This document shows, in pieces, positions 28,068 through 36,698 of a stretch of 64,000 bases of DNA. The position numbers were made by a program, and so were the translations under genes. The notes beneath the pieces are model-generated. The model did not search any database. It saw nothing but the letters and a program-made list of their open reading frames with translations, and was not told the DNA's origin. The stretch comes from Martinezella lusitana (GTDB lineage Bacteria; Pseudomonadota; Alphaproteobacteria; Rhizobiales; Rhizobiaceae): NCBI RefSeq assembly GCF_900094565.1, contig NZ_FMAF01000002.1:186001-250000 (forward strand), read 5' to 3'. Positions within the stretch are counted from its first letter, which is position 1, and every line of letters begins with the position of its first letter.

Positions 28068-29249
28068 ATGAGCAGTTCATCCATCGTCGTCGCCAGCGCG
28101 GCGCGTACCGCCGTCGGCTCTTTCAACGGCGCTTTTGCGGCCGTTCCCGCGCACGAGCTTGGCGCCACCGCCATCAAGGGCGCACTGGAACGCGCCGGCG
28201 TCGACGCCAAGGAAGTCGACGAAGTGATCCTTGGCCAGGTGCTGCAGGCCGGCGAAGGACAGAACCCCGCCCGCCAGGCTGCGATGAAGGCGGGCATCCC
28301 GCAGGAAGCGACCGCCTGGAGCGTCAATCAGCTTTGCGGTTCCGGCCTGCGTGCAGTCGCGCTCGGCCTCCAGCAGATCGCGACCGGCGACGCGAAGATC
28401 ATCGTTGCCGGCGGGCAGGAATCCATGTCGATGGCCCCGCATGCCGCGCATCTTCGCGCCGGCACCAAGATGGGCGACATGAAAATGGTCGACACGATGA
28501 TCAAGGATGGCCTGATGGACGCCTTCCACGGCTATCACATGGGTATCACGGCGGAGAATATCGCGCGCCAATGGCAGCTTTCGCGCGAGGATCAGGATCA
28601 GTTTGCCGTGTCTTCGCAGAACAAGGCAGAGGCAGCGCAGAAGGCCGGGCGGTTCAAGGACGAGATCGTTCCCTTCACGATCCAGTCGCGCAAGGGCGAC
28701 GTCACTGTCGATACCGACGAATATATCCGCCATGGCGCGACACTGGATGGCATGGTCAAGCTCAGGCCCGCCTTCGACAAGGAGGGCACGGTGACGGCCG
28801 GCAACGCTTCCGGCCTCAATGACGGTGCGGCCGCAGCCGTGCTGATGACCGAGGCCGAAGCCTCGCGCCGCGGCATCCAGCCGCTCGCGCGCATCGTTTC
28901 CTGGGCAACGGCCGGCGTCGATCCGCAGATCATGGGCACGGGACCTATCCCGGCGTCCCGCAAAGCGTTGGAAAAAGCGGGCTGGTCGGTCAACGACCTC
29001 GACCTTGTCGAGGCCAACGAGGCTTTCGCCGCTCAGGCATGCGCCGTCAACAAGGACCTCGGCTGGGATACGTCGATCGTCAACGTCAATGGCGGCGCCA
29101 TCGCCATCGGCCATCCGATCGGCGCTTCCGGCGCGCGCATCCTCAACACGCTGCTGTTCGAAATGAAGCGCCGCGGCGCCCGCAAGGGTCTCGCCACGCT
29201 GTGCATCGGCGGCGGCATGGGTGTTGCCATGTGCTTCGAGGCATTTTGA
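28068..29249 (+). CDS. phaA: Acetyl-CoA acetyltransferase (beta-ketothiolase)
   Basis: A 393-residue biosynthetic thiolase condensing two acetyl-CoA to acetoacetyl-CoA, the first step of PHB synthesis. The nucleophilic Cys lies in [11 protein letters not shown] (about residue 89). The catalytic His is in [11 protein letters not shown] (~349) and the second Cys in [10 protein letters not shown] (~379). ATG 28068 has AGGAGG at an ideal distance. phaB follows on the same strand and phaR is divergent; no PHB synthase gene is in the window. Confidence 0.97.
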   Translation: MSSSSIVVASAARTAVGSFNGAFAAVPAHELGATAIKGALERAGVDAKEVDEVILGQVLQAGEGQNPARQAAMKAGIPQEATAWSVNQLCGSGLRAVALGLQQIATGDAKIIVAGGQESMSMAPHAAHLRAGTKMGDMKMVDTMIKDGLMDAFHGYHMGITAENIARQWQLSREDQDQFAVSSQNKAEAAQKAGRFKDEIVPFTIQSRKGDVTVDTDEYIRHGATLDGMVKLRPAFDKEGTVTAGNASGLNDGAAAAVLMTEAEASRRGIQPLARIVSWATAGVDPQIMGTGPIPASRKALEKAGWSVNDLDLVEANEAFAAQACAVNKDLGWDTSIVNVNGGAIAIGHPIGASGARILNTLLFEMKRRGARKGLATLCIGGGMGVAMCFEAF

Positions 29250-29372
29250 AGCATCTCGAGCGCGGGGGCGCTCGAGATCCCGAGCAAAGTTTTCCAGAAG
29301 AGGCGGTGAAGGCGGAGCAGGCGACCTGATGAGCGGTCGTCTCGTCTCCGCAGCAACAAAGGGGAGTGGCAC

Positions 29373-30098
29373 ATGAGCAGAGTGGCATTGGTAACGGGGG
29401 GTACGCGAGGAATCGGAGCGGCCATTTCAATGGCGCTGCGCAATGCGGGCTACAAGGTGGCGGCAACCTATGCCGGCAATGAGGAAAAAGCGCGGGCCTT
29501 CCACGAAGTGACAGGCATTGCCGTCTACAAGTGGGATGTGACCGACTACGAGGCCTGCGGCAAGGGCATCGCCAAGGTCGAGCACGATCTCGGCCATGTC
29601 GAGGTTCTGGTCAACAATGCCGGCATTACCCGGGACGCCATGTTCCACAAGATGACGCCACAGCAATGGCAGGAGGTTATCAATACAAACCTCACCGGCC
29701 TGTTCAACATGACGCATCATGTCTGGCAGGGCATGCGCGACCGCAGCTTCGGCCGCGTCATCAACATCTCGTCGATCAACGGTCAGAAGGGGCAGATGGG
29801 CCAGGCAAATTATTCCGCCGCCAAGGCCGGCGACCTCGGCTTCACCAAGGCGCTCGCGCAGGAGGGGGCTGCCAAAAACATCACCGTGAATGCCATTTGC
29901 CCGGGCTATATCGGCACGGAAATGGTGCTTGCTGTGCCGGAAAAGGTTTTGAACGAGCGCATCATTCCGCAGATCCCCGTGGGACGCCTGGGCCAGCCCG
30001 AGGAAATCGCCCGCGTCGTTGTCTTCCTTGCCAGCGACGATGCCGGTTTCATCACGGGATCGACGATATCAGCCAATGGCGGGCAATTCTTCGCTTGA
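29373..30098 (+). CDS. phaB: Acetoacetyl-CoA reductase
   Basis: A 241-residue short-chain dehydrogenase reducing acetoacetyl-CoA to (R)-3-hydroxybutyryl-CoA with NADPH. It shows the cofactor motif GGTRGIG, NNAG at ~86, the catalytic Ser in INISSIN, and YSAAK with the catalytic Tyr/Lys near residue 150. It lies 123 bp behind phaA, close enough for one transcript. It is distinguished from FabG by the neighbouring thiolase and by the overall PhaB-like sequence. Confidence 0.95.
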   Translation: MSRVALVTGGTRGIGAAISMALRNAGYKVAATYAGNEEKARAFHEVTGIAVYKWDVTDYEACGKGIAKVEHDLGHVEVLVNNAGITRDAMFHKMTPQQWQEVINTNLTGLFNMTHHVWQGMRDRSFGRVINISSINGQKGQMGQANYSAAKAGDLGFTKALAQEGAAKNITVNAICPGYIGTEMVLAVPEKVLNERIIPQIPVGRLGQPEEIARVVVFLASDDAGFITGSTISANGGQFFA

Positions 30099-30120
30099 AG
30101 CCGATCTTCGTTATCGGTGG

Positions 30121-30144
30121 GATTGCCGGGCGAGCCCGGCAATC
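30121..30144. terminator. Hairpin shared by convergent phaB and the small membrane-protein gene
   Basis: A perfect 10-bp stem (30121-30130 with 30135-30144) and 4-nt loop lie between the two convergent stop codons. There is no strong T-run on either side; it is probably a bidirectional terminator. Confidence 0.55.
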
Positions 30145-30316
30145 ATCCTCGGCCTGAATTGGCCGATTGCTGCCGTCGCGGCTTGAATTCCAGGACGACG
30201 GCTTCCAACGGCATCCGCCGCTTTTCCTTGTCACGCGCCCTTGTCGCGCAGACGAGCGCATAAAAACTGGTGCCAATGAGCGCGAACGCTGCAATGCTTG
30301 CGATGATTGCGGCCAT
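30143..30316 (-). CDS. Small single-pass membrane protein, unrecognised
   Basis: A 57-residue frame too short for usual gene calling. It starts MAAIIASIAAFALIGTSFYA, giving one membrane helix (about residues 2-23). A basic stretch RARDKEKRR follows, then a polar tail. ATG 30316 is preceded by AAGGAA on the minus strand with 8-base spacing. It converges on phaB and ends in the shared hairpin. Helix plus positive-inside pattern suggests a real inner-membrane peptide with its C-terminus in the cytoplasm. I recognise no family. Confidence 0.5.
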   Translation of the reverse strand: MAAIIASIAAFALIGTSFYALVCATRARDKEKRRMPLEAVVLEFKPRRQQSANSGRG

Positions 30317-30476
30317 GATGCCGTTCCTTTCTCAAAACACTGCTCCCTTCCCGCGATCGGTTCTCGCGGGAAGAGGATTGTCCTACAGGAGTTGCTCTCC
30401 CCGGGGGGGCGGCGCAAAGAGCCTGACGATCATGATCGACCGTCAAGGGCAACCGGCCATGAGGCGTCAGCCTGCC

Positions 30477-30731
30477 TTAGCGGCAACGAGCCTCGTAACG
30501 GTGACCATAGCGGTCGCGGTAGATGCAATAGCCGCTACGTTCATGCGACCGTCCGATAAGGTTGCCGACGACACCACCGGCGACAGCGCCGACCGCGGCG
30601 CCACCCCAGCTATGCGTGGCCACGCCACCGATCAGGGCGCCTGTACCGGCGCCGATGGCTGTGCCTTTCTCCGTGGCGGTGCACGACGCTAGTGCGCCGA
30701 CGAGCGCGATCGCGACGATGATCTTCTTCAT
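30477..30731 (-). CDS. Glycine-zipper outer-membrane lipoprotein
   Basis: An 84-residue protein with a lipoprotein signal peptide: the lipobox LASC places the acylated Cys at residue 17. A glycine-zipper region follows (about residues 28-64, GAGTGALIGGVATHSWGG...AGGVVGNLIG), then a short basic C-terminus with two Cys. Such proteins sit at the outer membrane and resemble 17-kDa antigen/OsmB-type lipoproteins. GGGAG precedes the ATG. The next gene upstream on this strand is a DUF3309 peptide. Confidence 0.85.
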   Translation of the reverse strand: MKKIIVAIALVGALASCTATEKGTAIGAGTGALIGGVATHSWGGAAVGAVAGGVVGNLIGRSHERSGYCIYRDRYGHRYEARCR

Positions 30732-30776
30732 GGTTAGCTCCCTAGTGTTTCGAGGTTTTCAACAATGGTCTGAGGA

Positions 30777-30932
30777 TCAGATCCGACCCATCAATAGCAG
30801 AATAAGAACGATAACGAGAACAAGTCCGAGGCCGCCTGATGGACCATATCCCCAAGCCCGGCTGTAACCCCAGCTCGGAAGTGCGCCGATCAGTAGCAGA
30901 ATCAGTATGACGAGCAGTACCGTACCAAGCAT
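30777..30932 (-). CDS. DUF3309 small membrane protein
   Basis: A 51-residue peptide with two hydrophobic helices (about 2-18 and 34-49) separated by a Gly/Trp/Tyr-rich turn (WGYSRAWGYGPSGG), the DUF3309 pattern. ATG 30932 has GGAGG upstream on the minus strand. It lies 45 bp upstream of the glycine-zipper lipoprotein gene in the same orientation. The function is unknown; relatives are common in Rhizobiales, often beside envelope or stress genes. Confidence 0.8.
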   Translation of the reverse strand: MLGTVLLVILILLLIGALPSWGYSRAWGYGPSGGLGLVLVIVLILLLMGRI

Positions 30933-31221
30933 GATGCGTCCTCCATGTGCGTCGCTCGAACATTTCGCCGGCACGGGCTTGTCGCCCGGCCAACAGCATA
31001 TTCCATGCGGCCCCGCTGGTTCGTTTGTGGGGAACTAGCGGAGTTCCTTGCGTTGCTGCCGTAGAAACTTTCTTCCGGGAAAATTGTTCCGGCTAAGAAA
31101 TAAAAATACGCGAGTGCAATGGGCTCGGTGTCCGGCAAAGGGTTAACGCGATCATGTGATGTGATGGCGAACCGGCCAGGCAGGACTTATGCCTATGGTT
31201 AAAATTTGCTGAAAATACAAT

Positions 31222-31302
31222 ATGTTGCGGTGAACGAAACGGGAAGGCGATCATGTCTGTGATTCGTCTGCGATTCGTTCTGCATATGGCCTTGGTTAAC
31301 GT
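31222..31302 (+). repeat. Array module A (GAAC box + GATTCG pair)
   Basis: The box GAAC-N7-GAAG starts at 31232, preceded by ATATG. The first GATTC is at 31261 (+29), the second at 31272 (+40), and GTTAAC at 31295. It is the most diverged copy, lacking the leading GAATCAGC. Confidence 0.65.
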
Positions 31303-31474
31303 TGGGGTCGGCGGGGAAGGCGCTTGCGCTTGAGGCTCGAGCGGGAAGGAGCCTGGGCGGCTCGCCGGAAAGTGGTGCGTCGCAGGTCCGATTGGTTAAT
31401 GGGGACCAGTTTGCGCGTTGGCCGGCGGGCGCGTGCCGTTCTTCATCTCGCGATGCATTTCTGTCCAGCTACTA

Positions 31475-31557
31475 GATATGGCCGTGAACAAACGAAATAC
31501 GCGGACGAATCAGCGATTCGTCTCCGATTCGTTCCGGCTTTGGTCGAAGCGTTAACG
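31475..31557 (+). repeat. Array module B
   Basis: The box GAAC at 31486 has a poor second half (ATAC). GAATCAGC is at 31507, GATTC at 31515 (+29) and 31526 (+40), and GTTAAC at 31551. An upstream GATATGG matches the ATATAT segment of copies C and D. Confidence 0.7.
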
Positions 31558-31689
31558 GATACAATTACAGGGTGTATTTATTGATTCATTATATCTGGGC
31601 TCGCTGAAAGATTAACCGCAATCCAAGATTCGGGCCGAATCGCGGTCTCAACCATTCAGAGTCCTGCGTGCTTTCGACGAAAAGCCGCT

Positions 31690-31773
31690 ATATATTGTAG
31701 AGAACAAAGGCAGAAACTGCCGGAATCAGCGATTCGTCGCTGATTCGTTCCGGCTTTGGCCCGATTGTTAATG
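31690..31773 (+). repeat. Array module C
   Basis: ATATATTG precedes GAAC-N7-GAAA at 31702. GAATCAGC is at 31723, GATTC at 31731 (+29) and 31742 (+40), and GTTAAT at 31767. Bases 31724-31745 form a near-perfect palindrome (AATCAGCGA / TCGCTGATT). Confidence 0.75.
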
Positions 31774-31935
31774 CGACGGCGGGCACCTCGGGAAATCCGG
31801 TATGTTTACAAATGATTAACCGTAAATCCGTGTGAAATTTCGCCTCCCGCGAATTCATTGCTTGACTCCCCTTTCCACGAAAAAGGCCATGAAAGTGCGA
31901 TTCAGTATCTGGTGGGATTCTGTGAATCGAAATCC

Positions 31936-32024
31936 ATATATAGTAGTGAACAAATGAAGAACATCGCCGAGTCAGCGATTCGTCGCCGATTCGTTCCCAA
32001 GCTGTTCCCCAGTCGGGGGGACTC
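31936..32024 (+). repeat. Array module D, with perfect GAAC-N7-GAAC
   Basis: ATATATAG precedes a perfect GAAC-N7-GAAC at 31948-31962, the form of the alphaproteobacterial LexA box. GAGTCAGC is at 31969, and GATTC at 31977 (+29) and 31988 (+40). It is the copy nearest the helicase gene, 169 bp before its start. Confidence 0.75.
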
Positions 32025-32192
32025 GCATGGGATGCAGGGATAATGTATCTTTTGGTTGAGACTGCCGTTTATGAAATCAGCTGTTGCGGCCGCTGTTTTT
32101 TGATTCAGGTCTTGCCTTTGTCACATATGGTCGTCATTTGTTCTTCTCTTCAAGGAGGAGCTCGCTGATCGGAAGACGGTAGTTTCTCGCCC

Positions 32193-35100
32193 ATGCACGG
32201 ACCCATGACTCAAATCTCGCACCCCATGATCCTGAGCGGACGCGGCGTGACCGCAGTGCTCGGACCTACCAATACCGGCAAGACCCATTATGCCATCGAG
32301 CGCATGGTGGCGCATGGCAGTGGCGTGATCGGCCTGCCGCTGCGGCTGCTCGCGCGTGAGGTCTATACGCGCGTCGTTGAGAAGGTCGGGGCCCAGCATG
32401 TTGCGCTGGTGACTGGTGAGGAAAAGATATCGCCGCCCAATGCGCGCTTTTCGGTCTGTACCGTCGAGGCCATGCCGCGCGAGACGCGTGCTTCCTTCGT
32501 CGCCATCGATGAAGTGCAGCTGGCCGGAGATCTGGAACGCGGCCATATCTTTACGGATCGCATCCTGCATTTGCGCGGCCGGGACGAGACGCTGCTGCTC
32601 GGCGCCGGCACGATGCGGCCGATTCTCGAGCAGCTTCTGCCCGGGATTACCGTCATCGAGCGGCCGAGGCTGTCGCATCTCTTCTATGCCGGGCAGAAGA
32701 AGATCACGCGCCTGCCGCAACGCACGGCGATCGTCGCCTTTTCCGCCGACGAGGTTTATGCCATCGCGGAGCTTATTCGCCGCCAGCGCGGCGGAGCCGC
32801 CGTCGTGCTCGGCGCGCTGAGCCCCCGCACCCGCAATGCGCAGGTGGCGCTCTACCAGGAAGGCGATGTCGAATATCTGGTCGCCACCGACGCCATCGGC
32901 ATGGGCCTCAATCTCGACGTCGATCATGTCGCCTTTGCCCAGGACCGCAAGTTCGACGGCTATCAGTTCCGCAATCTCAATCCCGCCGAGCTCGGCCAGG
33001 TCGCAGGCCGCGCCGGGCGCCATCTGAAGGACGGCACTTTCGGCGTAACGGGTCAGGTCGATCCTTTCGACGACGAGCTGGTGCGCCGTATGGAGGGGCA
33101 CGAATTCGACACGGTGAAGGTGCTGCAATGGCGCAGCAAGGATTTCGACTTCGCCTCGATCGCCGCGCTGCGCGCCAGTCTCGAAGACGCTCCGCGCGTG
33201 CAGGGCTTGACGCGGGCGCTGCCTGCGGTAGACCAGCAGGCGTTGGAATATCTGTCACGCGATCTGGAGATTGCCGATCTTGCCAGCAGCCCGGCGCGGG
33301 TCGAAAAATTATGGGAGGCCTGTGCGCTTCCCGACTATCGGCGTATCACGCCCGCCCAGCATGCCGATCTTATCGCTACCCTCTTTTCCGATCTCGTGCG
33401 CTATGGCACGGTGAAAGAGGATTTCCTGGCCGAGCAGGTGCATCGTGCCGATCGGACAGATGGCGAGATCGACACGCTTTCGGCGCGAATCGCGCAGATA
33501 AGGACTTGGACCTATGTGTCGAACCGGCCCGGTTGGCTTGCCGATCCGACACACTGGCAAGAAAAGACGCGGGAAATCGAAGATCGATTGTCCGATGCGT
33601 TACATGAACGGTTGACGAAACGCTTTGTTGATCGCAGGACATCTGTGCTCATGAAGCGCCTGAGAGAGAATGCGATGCTGGAAGCTGAAATCAGTGTGAA
33701 TGGGGATGTCTTCGTCGAGGGGCATCATGTGGGGCAGTTGACCGGATTCCGGTTCACGCCAATCTCCGGAACGGAGGGGCCGGACGCCAAGGCTGTCCAG
33801 TCGGCTTCGCTGAAGGCGCTTGCGCTGGAGTTCGAGGCGCGTGCCGCTCGCATGCACGCGGCCGGCAACAGCGATCTTGCGATCAGCGCCGATGGTCTCG
33901 TGCGCTGGCTCGGCGATCCCGTGGCGCGCCTGTCGGGCAGCGATCATATCATGCGGCCGCGTGTCCTCCTGCTCGCCGACGAGCAGTTGACCGGCAATGC
34001 GCGCGATCATGTCGCCGCCCGCATCGAGCGCTTCGTGAACCATCACATCAGCACGATCCTGAAGCCGCTCGACGACCTCCAGCGCGCTGAGGATCTGCAG
34101 GGCCTCGCCAAGGGGCTCGCCTTCCAGCTGGTGGAAAATCTGGGCGTGCTCTTCCGCCGCGATGTCACCGAAGAGGTGAAGTCGCTGGATCAGGACGCGC
34201 GCGCCTCCATGCGCCGTTACGGCGTTCGCTTCGGCGCCTATCACATTTTCGTGCCAGCGCTGTTGAAGCCCGCTCCGGCCGAGCTCATCAGCCTGCTCTG
34301 GGCATTGAAGAACGATGGCCTGGACAAGCCCGGCTATGGCGATCTCATTCCGGTGCTGGCCGCCGGCCGCACCTCTGTTGTCACCGATCCGAGCTACGAG
34401 CGCATGTTCTACAAGCTCGCCGGCTTCCGCTTCCTTGGCAAGCGCGCGGTGCGCATCGACATTCTCGAGCGGTTGGCGGATATCATCCGCCCGCTGCTGC
34501 AGTGGAAGCCCGGCCAGGCTTCGCGCCCTGAAGGCGCCTATGACGGCCGCCGCTTCACGACGACGACGGCGATGCTCTCGATCCTCGGCGCGACGCTCGA
34601 GGATATGGAAGAGATCCTCAAGGGTCTCGGCTATCGTGCCGATCCCGTGAAGGCGGAGGAGGCGACAGCCTTCCTCGCACAGCAGGATGCAGTGGCGGCT
34701 CCGGCCGGGCAGGCGACGGAAGCTGCTGCCGAAAAGGCAGACCACGACGATGCCGACGCTGCCGGCGACGAGCCCGCCAAGGAGGCCGAATCAACCTCCG
34801 AGGAACCAGCTCCGGCTGCGGATGCATCGACTGAGCCGGTGGTTGCGGCGACCGAAGCTACCGAAGCCGAGGCCGTTGCAGCCGAGCCGGTGGAGCCGAA
34901 GCCGGTTCTGCTTTGGCGTCTTGGCGGTCGCAGCGATCAACAGCAGCGTCAAGGCGGGCGTGGTCACGGTGATCGCCGTGGCCAACAGGGCGAGGGCCGC
35001 GCTCAGAACGGCAACCGCCGCGCTGGCGAGCAGCAGCAGCCGAGCGGCGAAGGCAATCGCGAAGGCCGTGACAAGCGCGACGGTCGCGAAGTCCGTGGTG

Positions 35101-35348
35101 CCGACAAAGGCCCGCGCGGCAATAATCGCGATGGTGGCCGTCCGCCGCATCAAGGGGGCCGTCCCGAGCGCAACGACCGCCAGGAACGCGGCGATCGCAA
35201 TGACCGCAACAATCGGAACGACCGGAACAATCGCGGCGCGTCGCAGCCTTTGCGCTTCGAAGCCAAGCCGCCGCGCAAGGAAAAGCCGATCGATCCGGAT
35301 TCTCCTTTCGCAAAGCTCGCTGCGCTTAAGGAGCAGATGAAGAAATAG
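32193..35348 (+). CDS. SUV3-like DExH RNA helicase with long disordered tail
   Basis: A 1051-residue superfamily-2 helicase related to mitochondrial SUV3/SUPV3L1. Walker A is GPTNTGKT (about residues 29-36), motif II is DEVQ (~109), and the motif VI region QVAGRAGRHL lies at ~270. An SUV3 C-terminal-like region follows. The last ~200 residues are low complexity: first Ala/Glu/Pro-rich, then Arg/Gly/Asn/Gln/Asp-rich with RNDRNNRNDRNN-type repeats, likely disordered and RNA-binding. SUV3 unwinds RNA for decay or processing. An S4 RNA-binding protein gene follows after 3 bases. ATG 32193 or 32205 could be the start; neither has a strong site. Confidence 0.88.
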   Translation: MHGPMTQISHPMILSGRGVTAVLGPTNTGKTHYAIERMVAHGSGVIGLPLRLLAREVYTRVVEKVGAQHVALVTGEEKISPPNARFSVCTVEAMPRETRASFVAIDEVQLAGDLERGHIFTDRILHLRGRDETLLLGAGTMRPILEQLLPGITVIERPRLSHLFYAGQKKITRLPQRTAIVAFSADEVYAIAELIRRQRGGAAVVLGALSPRTRNAQVALYQEGDVEYLVATDAIGMGLNLDVDHVAFAQDRKFDGYQFRNLNPAELGQVAGRAGRHLKDGTFGVTGQVDPFDDELVRRMEGHEFDTVKVLQWRSKDFDFASIAALRASLEDAPRVQGLTRALPAVDQQALEYLSRDLEIADLASSPARVEKLWEACALPDYRRITPAQHADLIATLFSDLVRYGTVKEDFLAEQVHRADRTDGEIDTLSARIAQIRTWTYVSNRPGWLADPTHWQEKTREIEDRLSDALHERLTKRFVDRRTSVLMKRLRENAMLEAEISVNGDVFVEGHHVGQLTGFRFTPISGTEGPDAKAVQSASLKALALEFEARAARMHAAGNSDLAISADGLVRWLGDPVARLSGSDHIMRPRVLLLADEQLTGNARDHVAARIERFVNHHISTILKPLDDLQRAEDLQGLAKGLAFQLVENLGVLFRRDVTEEVKSLDQDARASMRRYGVRFGAYHIFVPALLKPAPAELISLLWALKNDGLDKPGYGDLIPVLAAGRTSVVTDPSYERMFYKLAGFRFLGKRAVRIDILERLADIIRPLLQWKPGQASRPEGAYDGRRFTTTTAMLSILGATLEDMEEILKGLGYRADPVKAEEATAFLAQQDAVAAPAGQATEAAAEKADHDDADAAGDEPAKEAESTSEEPAPAADASTEPVVAATEATEAEAVAAEPVEPKPVLLWRLGGRSDQQQRQGGRGHGDRRGQQGEGRAQNGNRRAGEQQQPSGEGNREGRDKRDGREVRGADKGPRGNNRDGGRPPHQGGRPERNDRQERGDRNDRNNRNDRNNRGASQPLRFEAKPPRKEKPIDPDSPFAKLAALKEQMKK

Positions 35349-35351
35349 GCC

Positions 35352-35756
35352 ATGAAGGACGAGGGACAGACATTTTCCGGTTCGCGCCAGCGCATCGACA
35401 AATGGCTGTTCTTTGCCCGCATGGTGAAATCCCGTTCGCTGGCGCAGGTCTATGTGCAGAATGGCAGCGTGCGGGTGAACGGCGAACGGGTCGTACAGCC
35501 GAGCTATGGCATCAAGGCAGGCGACCGGATCGAGCTGTCCCTCGAACGGCGCGATTTGGTCCTCGTCGTGCGTGCACCCGGCGAACGCAGGGGACCCTTT
35601 GAGGAAGCCAAGCTGCTCTACGAGGACCTGACGCCTCCGCCAGATGAGACAAAACGCCTCACGGCGTTCGAACAGGCCTTGCGGGCGCCGGGCAGCGGCA
35701 GGCCGACGAAACGCGACCGGCGCGCCATCGATCGCCTGACCAAGGACGGGGATTAG
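35352..35756 (+). CDS. S4-domain RNA-binding protein (Hsp15-like)
   Basis: A 134-residue protein with an N-terminal S4 domain: RIDKWLFFARMVKSRSLAQ (about residues 14-32), NGSVRVNGERV, then IKAGDRIELS. The tail is charged (TKRDRRAIDRL). Hsp15 homologues bind stalled 50S subunits carrying nascent chains and are heat-induced. It starts 3 bases after the helicase stop, so the two are translationally linked, pointing to joint work in RNA or ribosome quality control. Confidence 0.9.
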   Translation: MKDEGQTFSGSRQRIDKWLFFARMVKSRSLAQVYVQNGSVRVNGERVVQPSYGIKAGDRIELSLERRDLVLVVRAPGERRGPFEEAKLLYEDLTPPPDETKRLTAFEQALRAPGSGRPTKRDRRAIDRLTKDGD

Positions 35757-35963
35757 AAAACTCTGTCTGCCCCGGATGGTTTTCAAGATTGTTTGTCCTT
35801 GAAATTGGCTTACAAAGTCGATACCTCACCATCAACCTGCCGGTAACCAGCCGGACGGCACGCGTGCTCGCTTGGCATTCGTCTGTTCGTTCGGCACCGC
35901 GGGAGGGCGCGACGTTCCAGGTTGCGCATCCGCGGAAAACTAGAGACATTCCTGGAGTGCTTC

Positions 35964-36302
35964 ATGACATACGTCGTGACCGACAATTGCATCCGCTGCA
36001 AATACACCGATTGCGTGGAAGTCTGCCCCGTCGACTGCTTCTACGAGGGCGAGAATTTTCTCGTCATCCATCCTGACGAATGCATCGATTGCGGCGTCTG
36101 CGAACCCGAATGTCCTGCCGAGGCGATCAAGCCCGATACGGAGCCGGGTCTCGACAAGTGGCTGAAGATCAATACCGAATATGCGTCCATCTGGCCGAAT
36201 ATCACGGTAAAGCGCGATCCGCTTCCGCAAGCCAAGGAAATGGACGGCGAAGAGGGCAAGTTCGAGAAGTATTTCTCGGCGAACCCGGGTGCGGGCGACT
36301 GA
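35964..36302 (+). CDS. fdxA: Ferredoxin FdxA (7Fe-8S type)
   Basis: A 112-residue seven-iron ferredoxin. The first cluster motif is [18 protein letters not shown], and the second is [15 protein letters not shown]. The C-terminal extension (to residue 112) is typical of FdxA in Rhizobiales. ATG 35964 has GGAG 8 bases upstream. It is a low-potential electron carrier; its partner enzymes are not indicated by the neighbourhood. Confidence 0.95.
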   Translation: MTYVVTDNCIRCKYTDCVEVCPVDCFYEGENFLVIHPDECIDCGVCEPECPAEAIKPDTEPGLDKWLKINTEYASIWPNITVKRDPLPQAKEMDGEEGKFEKYFSANPGAGD

Positions 36303-36698
36303 TCGAAAGCCGTGACAGGCTGCCGATAAAGGTGTAGTCGATATCGCACGGAACGAATCATTGCCGTTGGGCCGCATGGGCTGTCAACGTGGCCTTTTTG
36401 GCGCGCGTGAAGCAAATTATTGATTTCCTCAGATTTTTGTGATAGCTTACCTACACTGATCCACAGCGGCATTTCGCATGCCCAAAACCATCACGAAAGC
36501 AAATCACCAATCCGTACGCGGTTTCCTTGACATATCAACGTTTTGAGTTGTCGGGTCTGGGATCGCGATGGAGGGGTTTCTTTTGCATGAGTCTGGCTGG
36601 ACCAGGATGAAGTCACCCGACGGTGCTTCCGTCTCATCCGGGCCTGACTGACCCGGCGCCGGCCTTTACCGGTGCGTAACAGGGAGTTTTTGAAAAGA
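36303..36698 (+). other. Long intergenic segment/leader before carD
   Basis: 396 bp without a gene. The last ~130 bp contain several short GC-rich inverted repeats (around 36605-36680, such as GACGGTGCTTCCGTC and CCGGCCTTTACCGG), suggesting a structured 5' leader. No known riboswitch was recognised. Confidence 0.4.

Larger units (their letters stand above)
30933..32192. other. 1.26-kb region without genes
   Basis: No reading frame here has a credible start, ribosome-binding site or family resemblance. The composition is less GC-rich than the surroundings. Its second half is occupied by a four-copy module. It separates the small envelope genes from the SUV3-like helicase gene. No DnaA boxes of the TTATCCACA type were seen. 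Confidence 0.7.

Noticed and set aside
31031..31053. GGAAC...CGTT pair resembling an EcfG promoter
   Set aside because: The spacer is 15 rather than 16-17 bases and no gene starts downstream on that strand for over 1 kb.
31324..31584. Small plus-strand frame inside the repeat region
   Set aside because: It runs through module B, has no ribosome-binding site and is composed of basic, family-less sequence.
31222..32024. CRISPR array
   Set aside because: Repeat units are ~60 bp with imperfect identity and ~240-bp spacing, and no cas genes are nearby.
31222..32024. Chromosomal replication origin
   Set aside because: Despite clustered GANTC and GTTAA motifs, no DnaA-box cluster (TTATCCACA type) was seen and no hemE, dnaA or parAB gene is adjacent.
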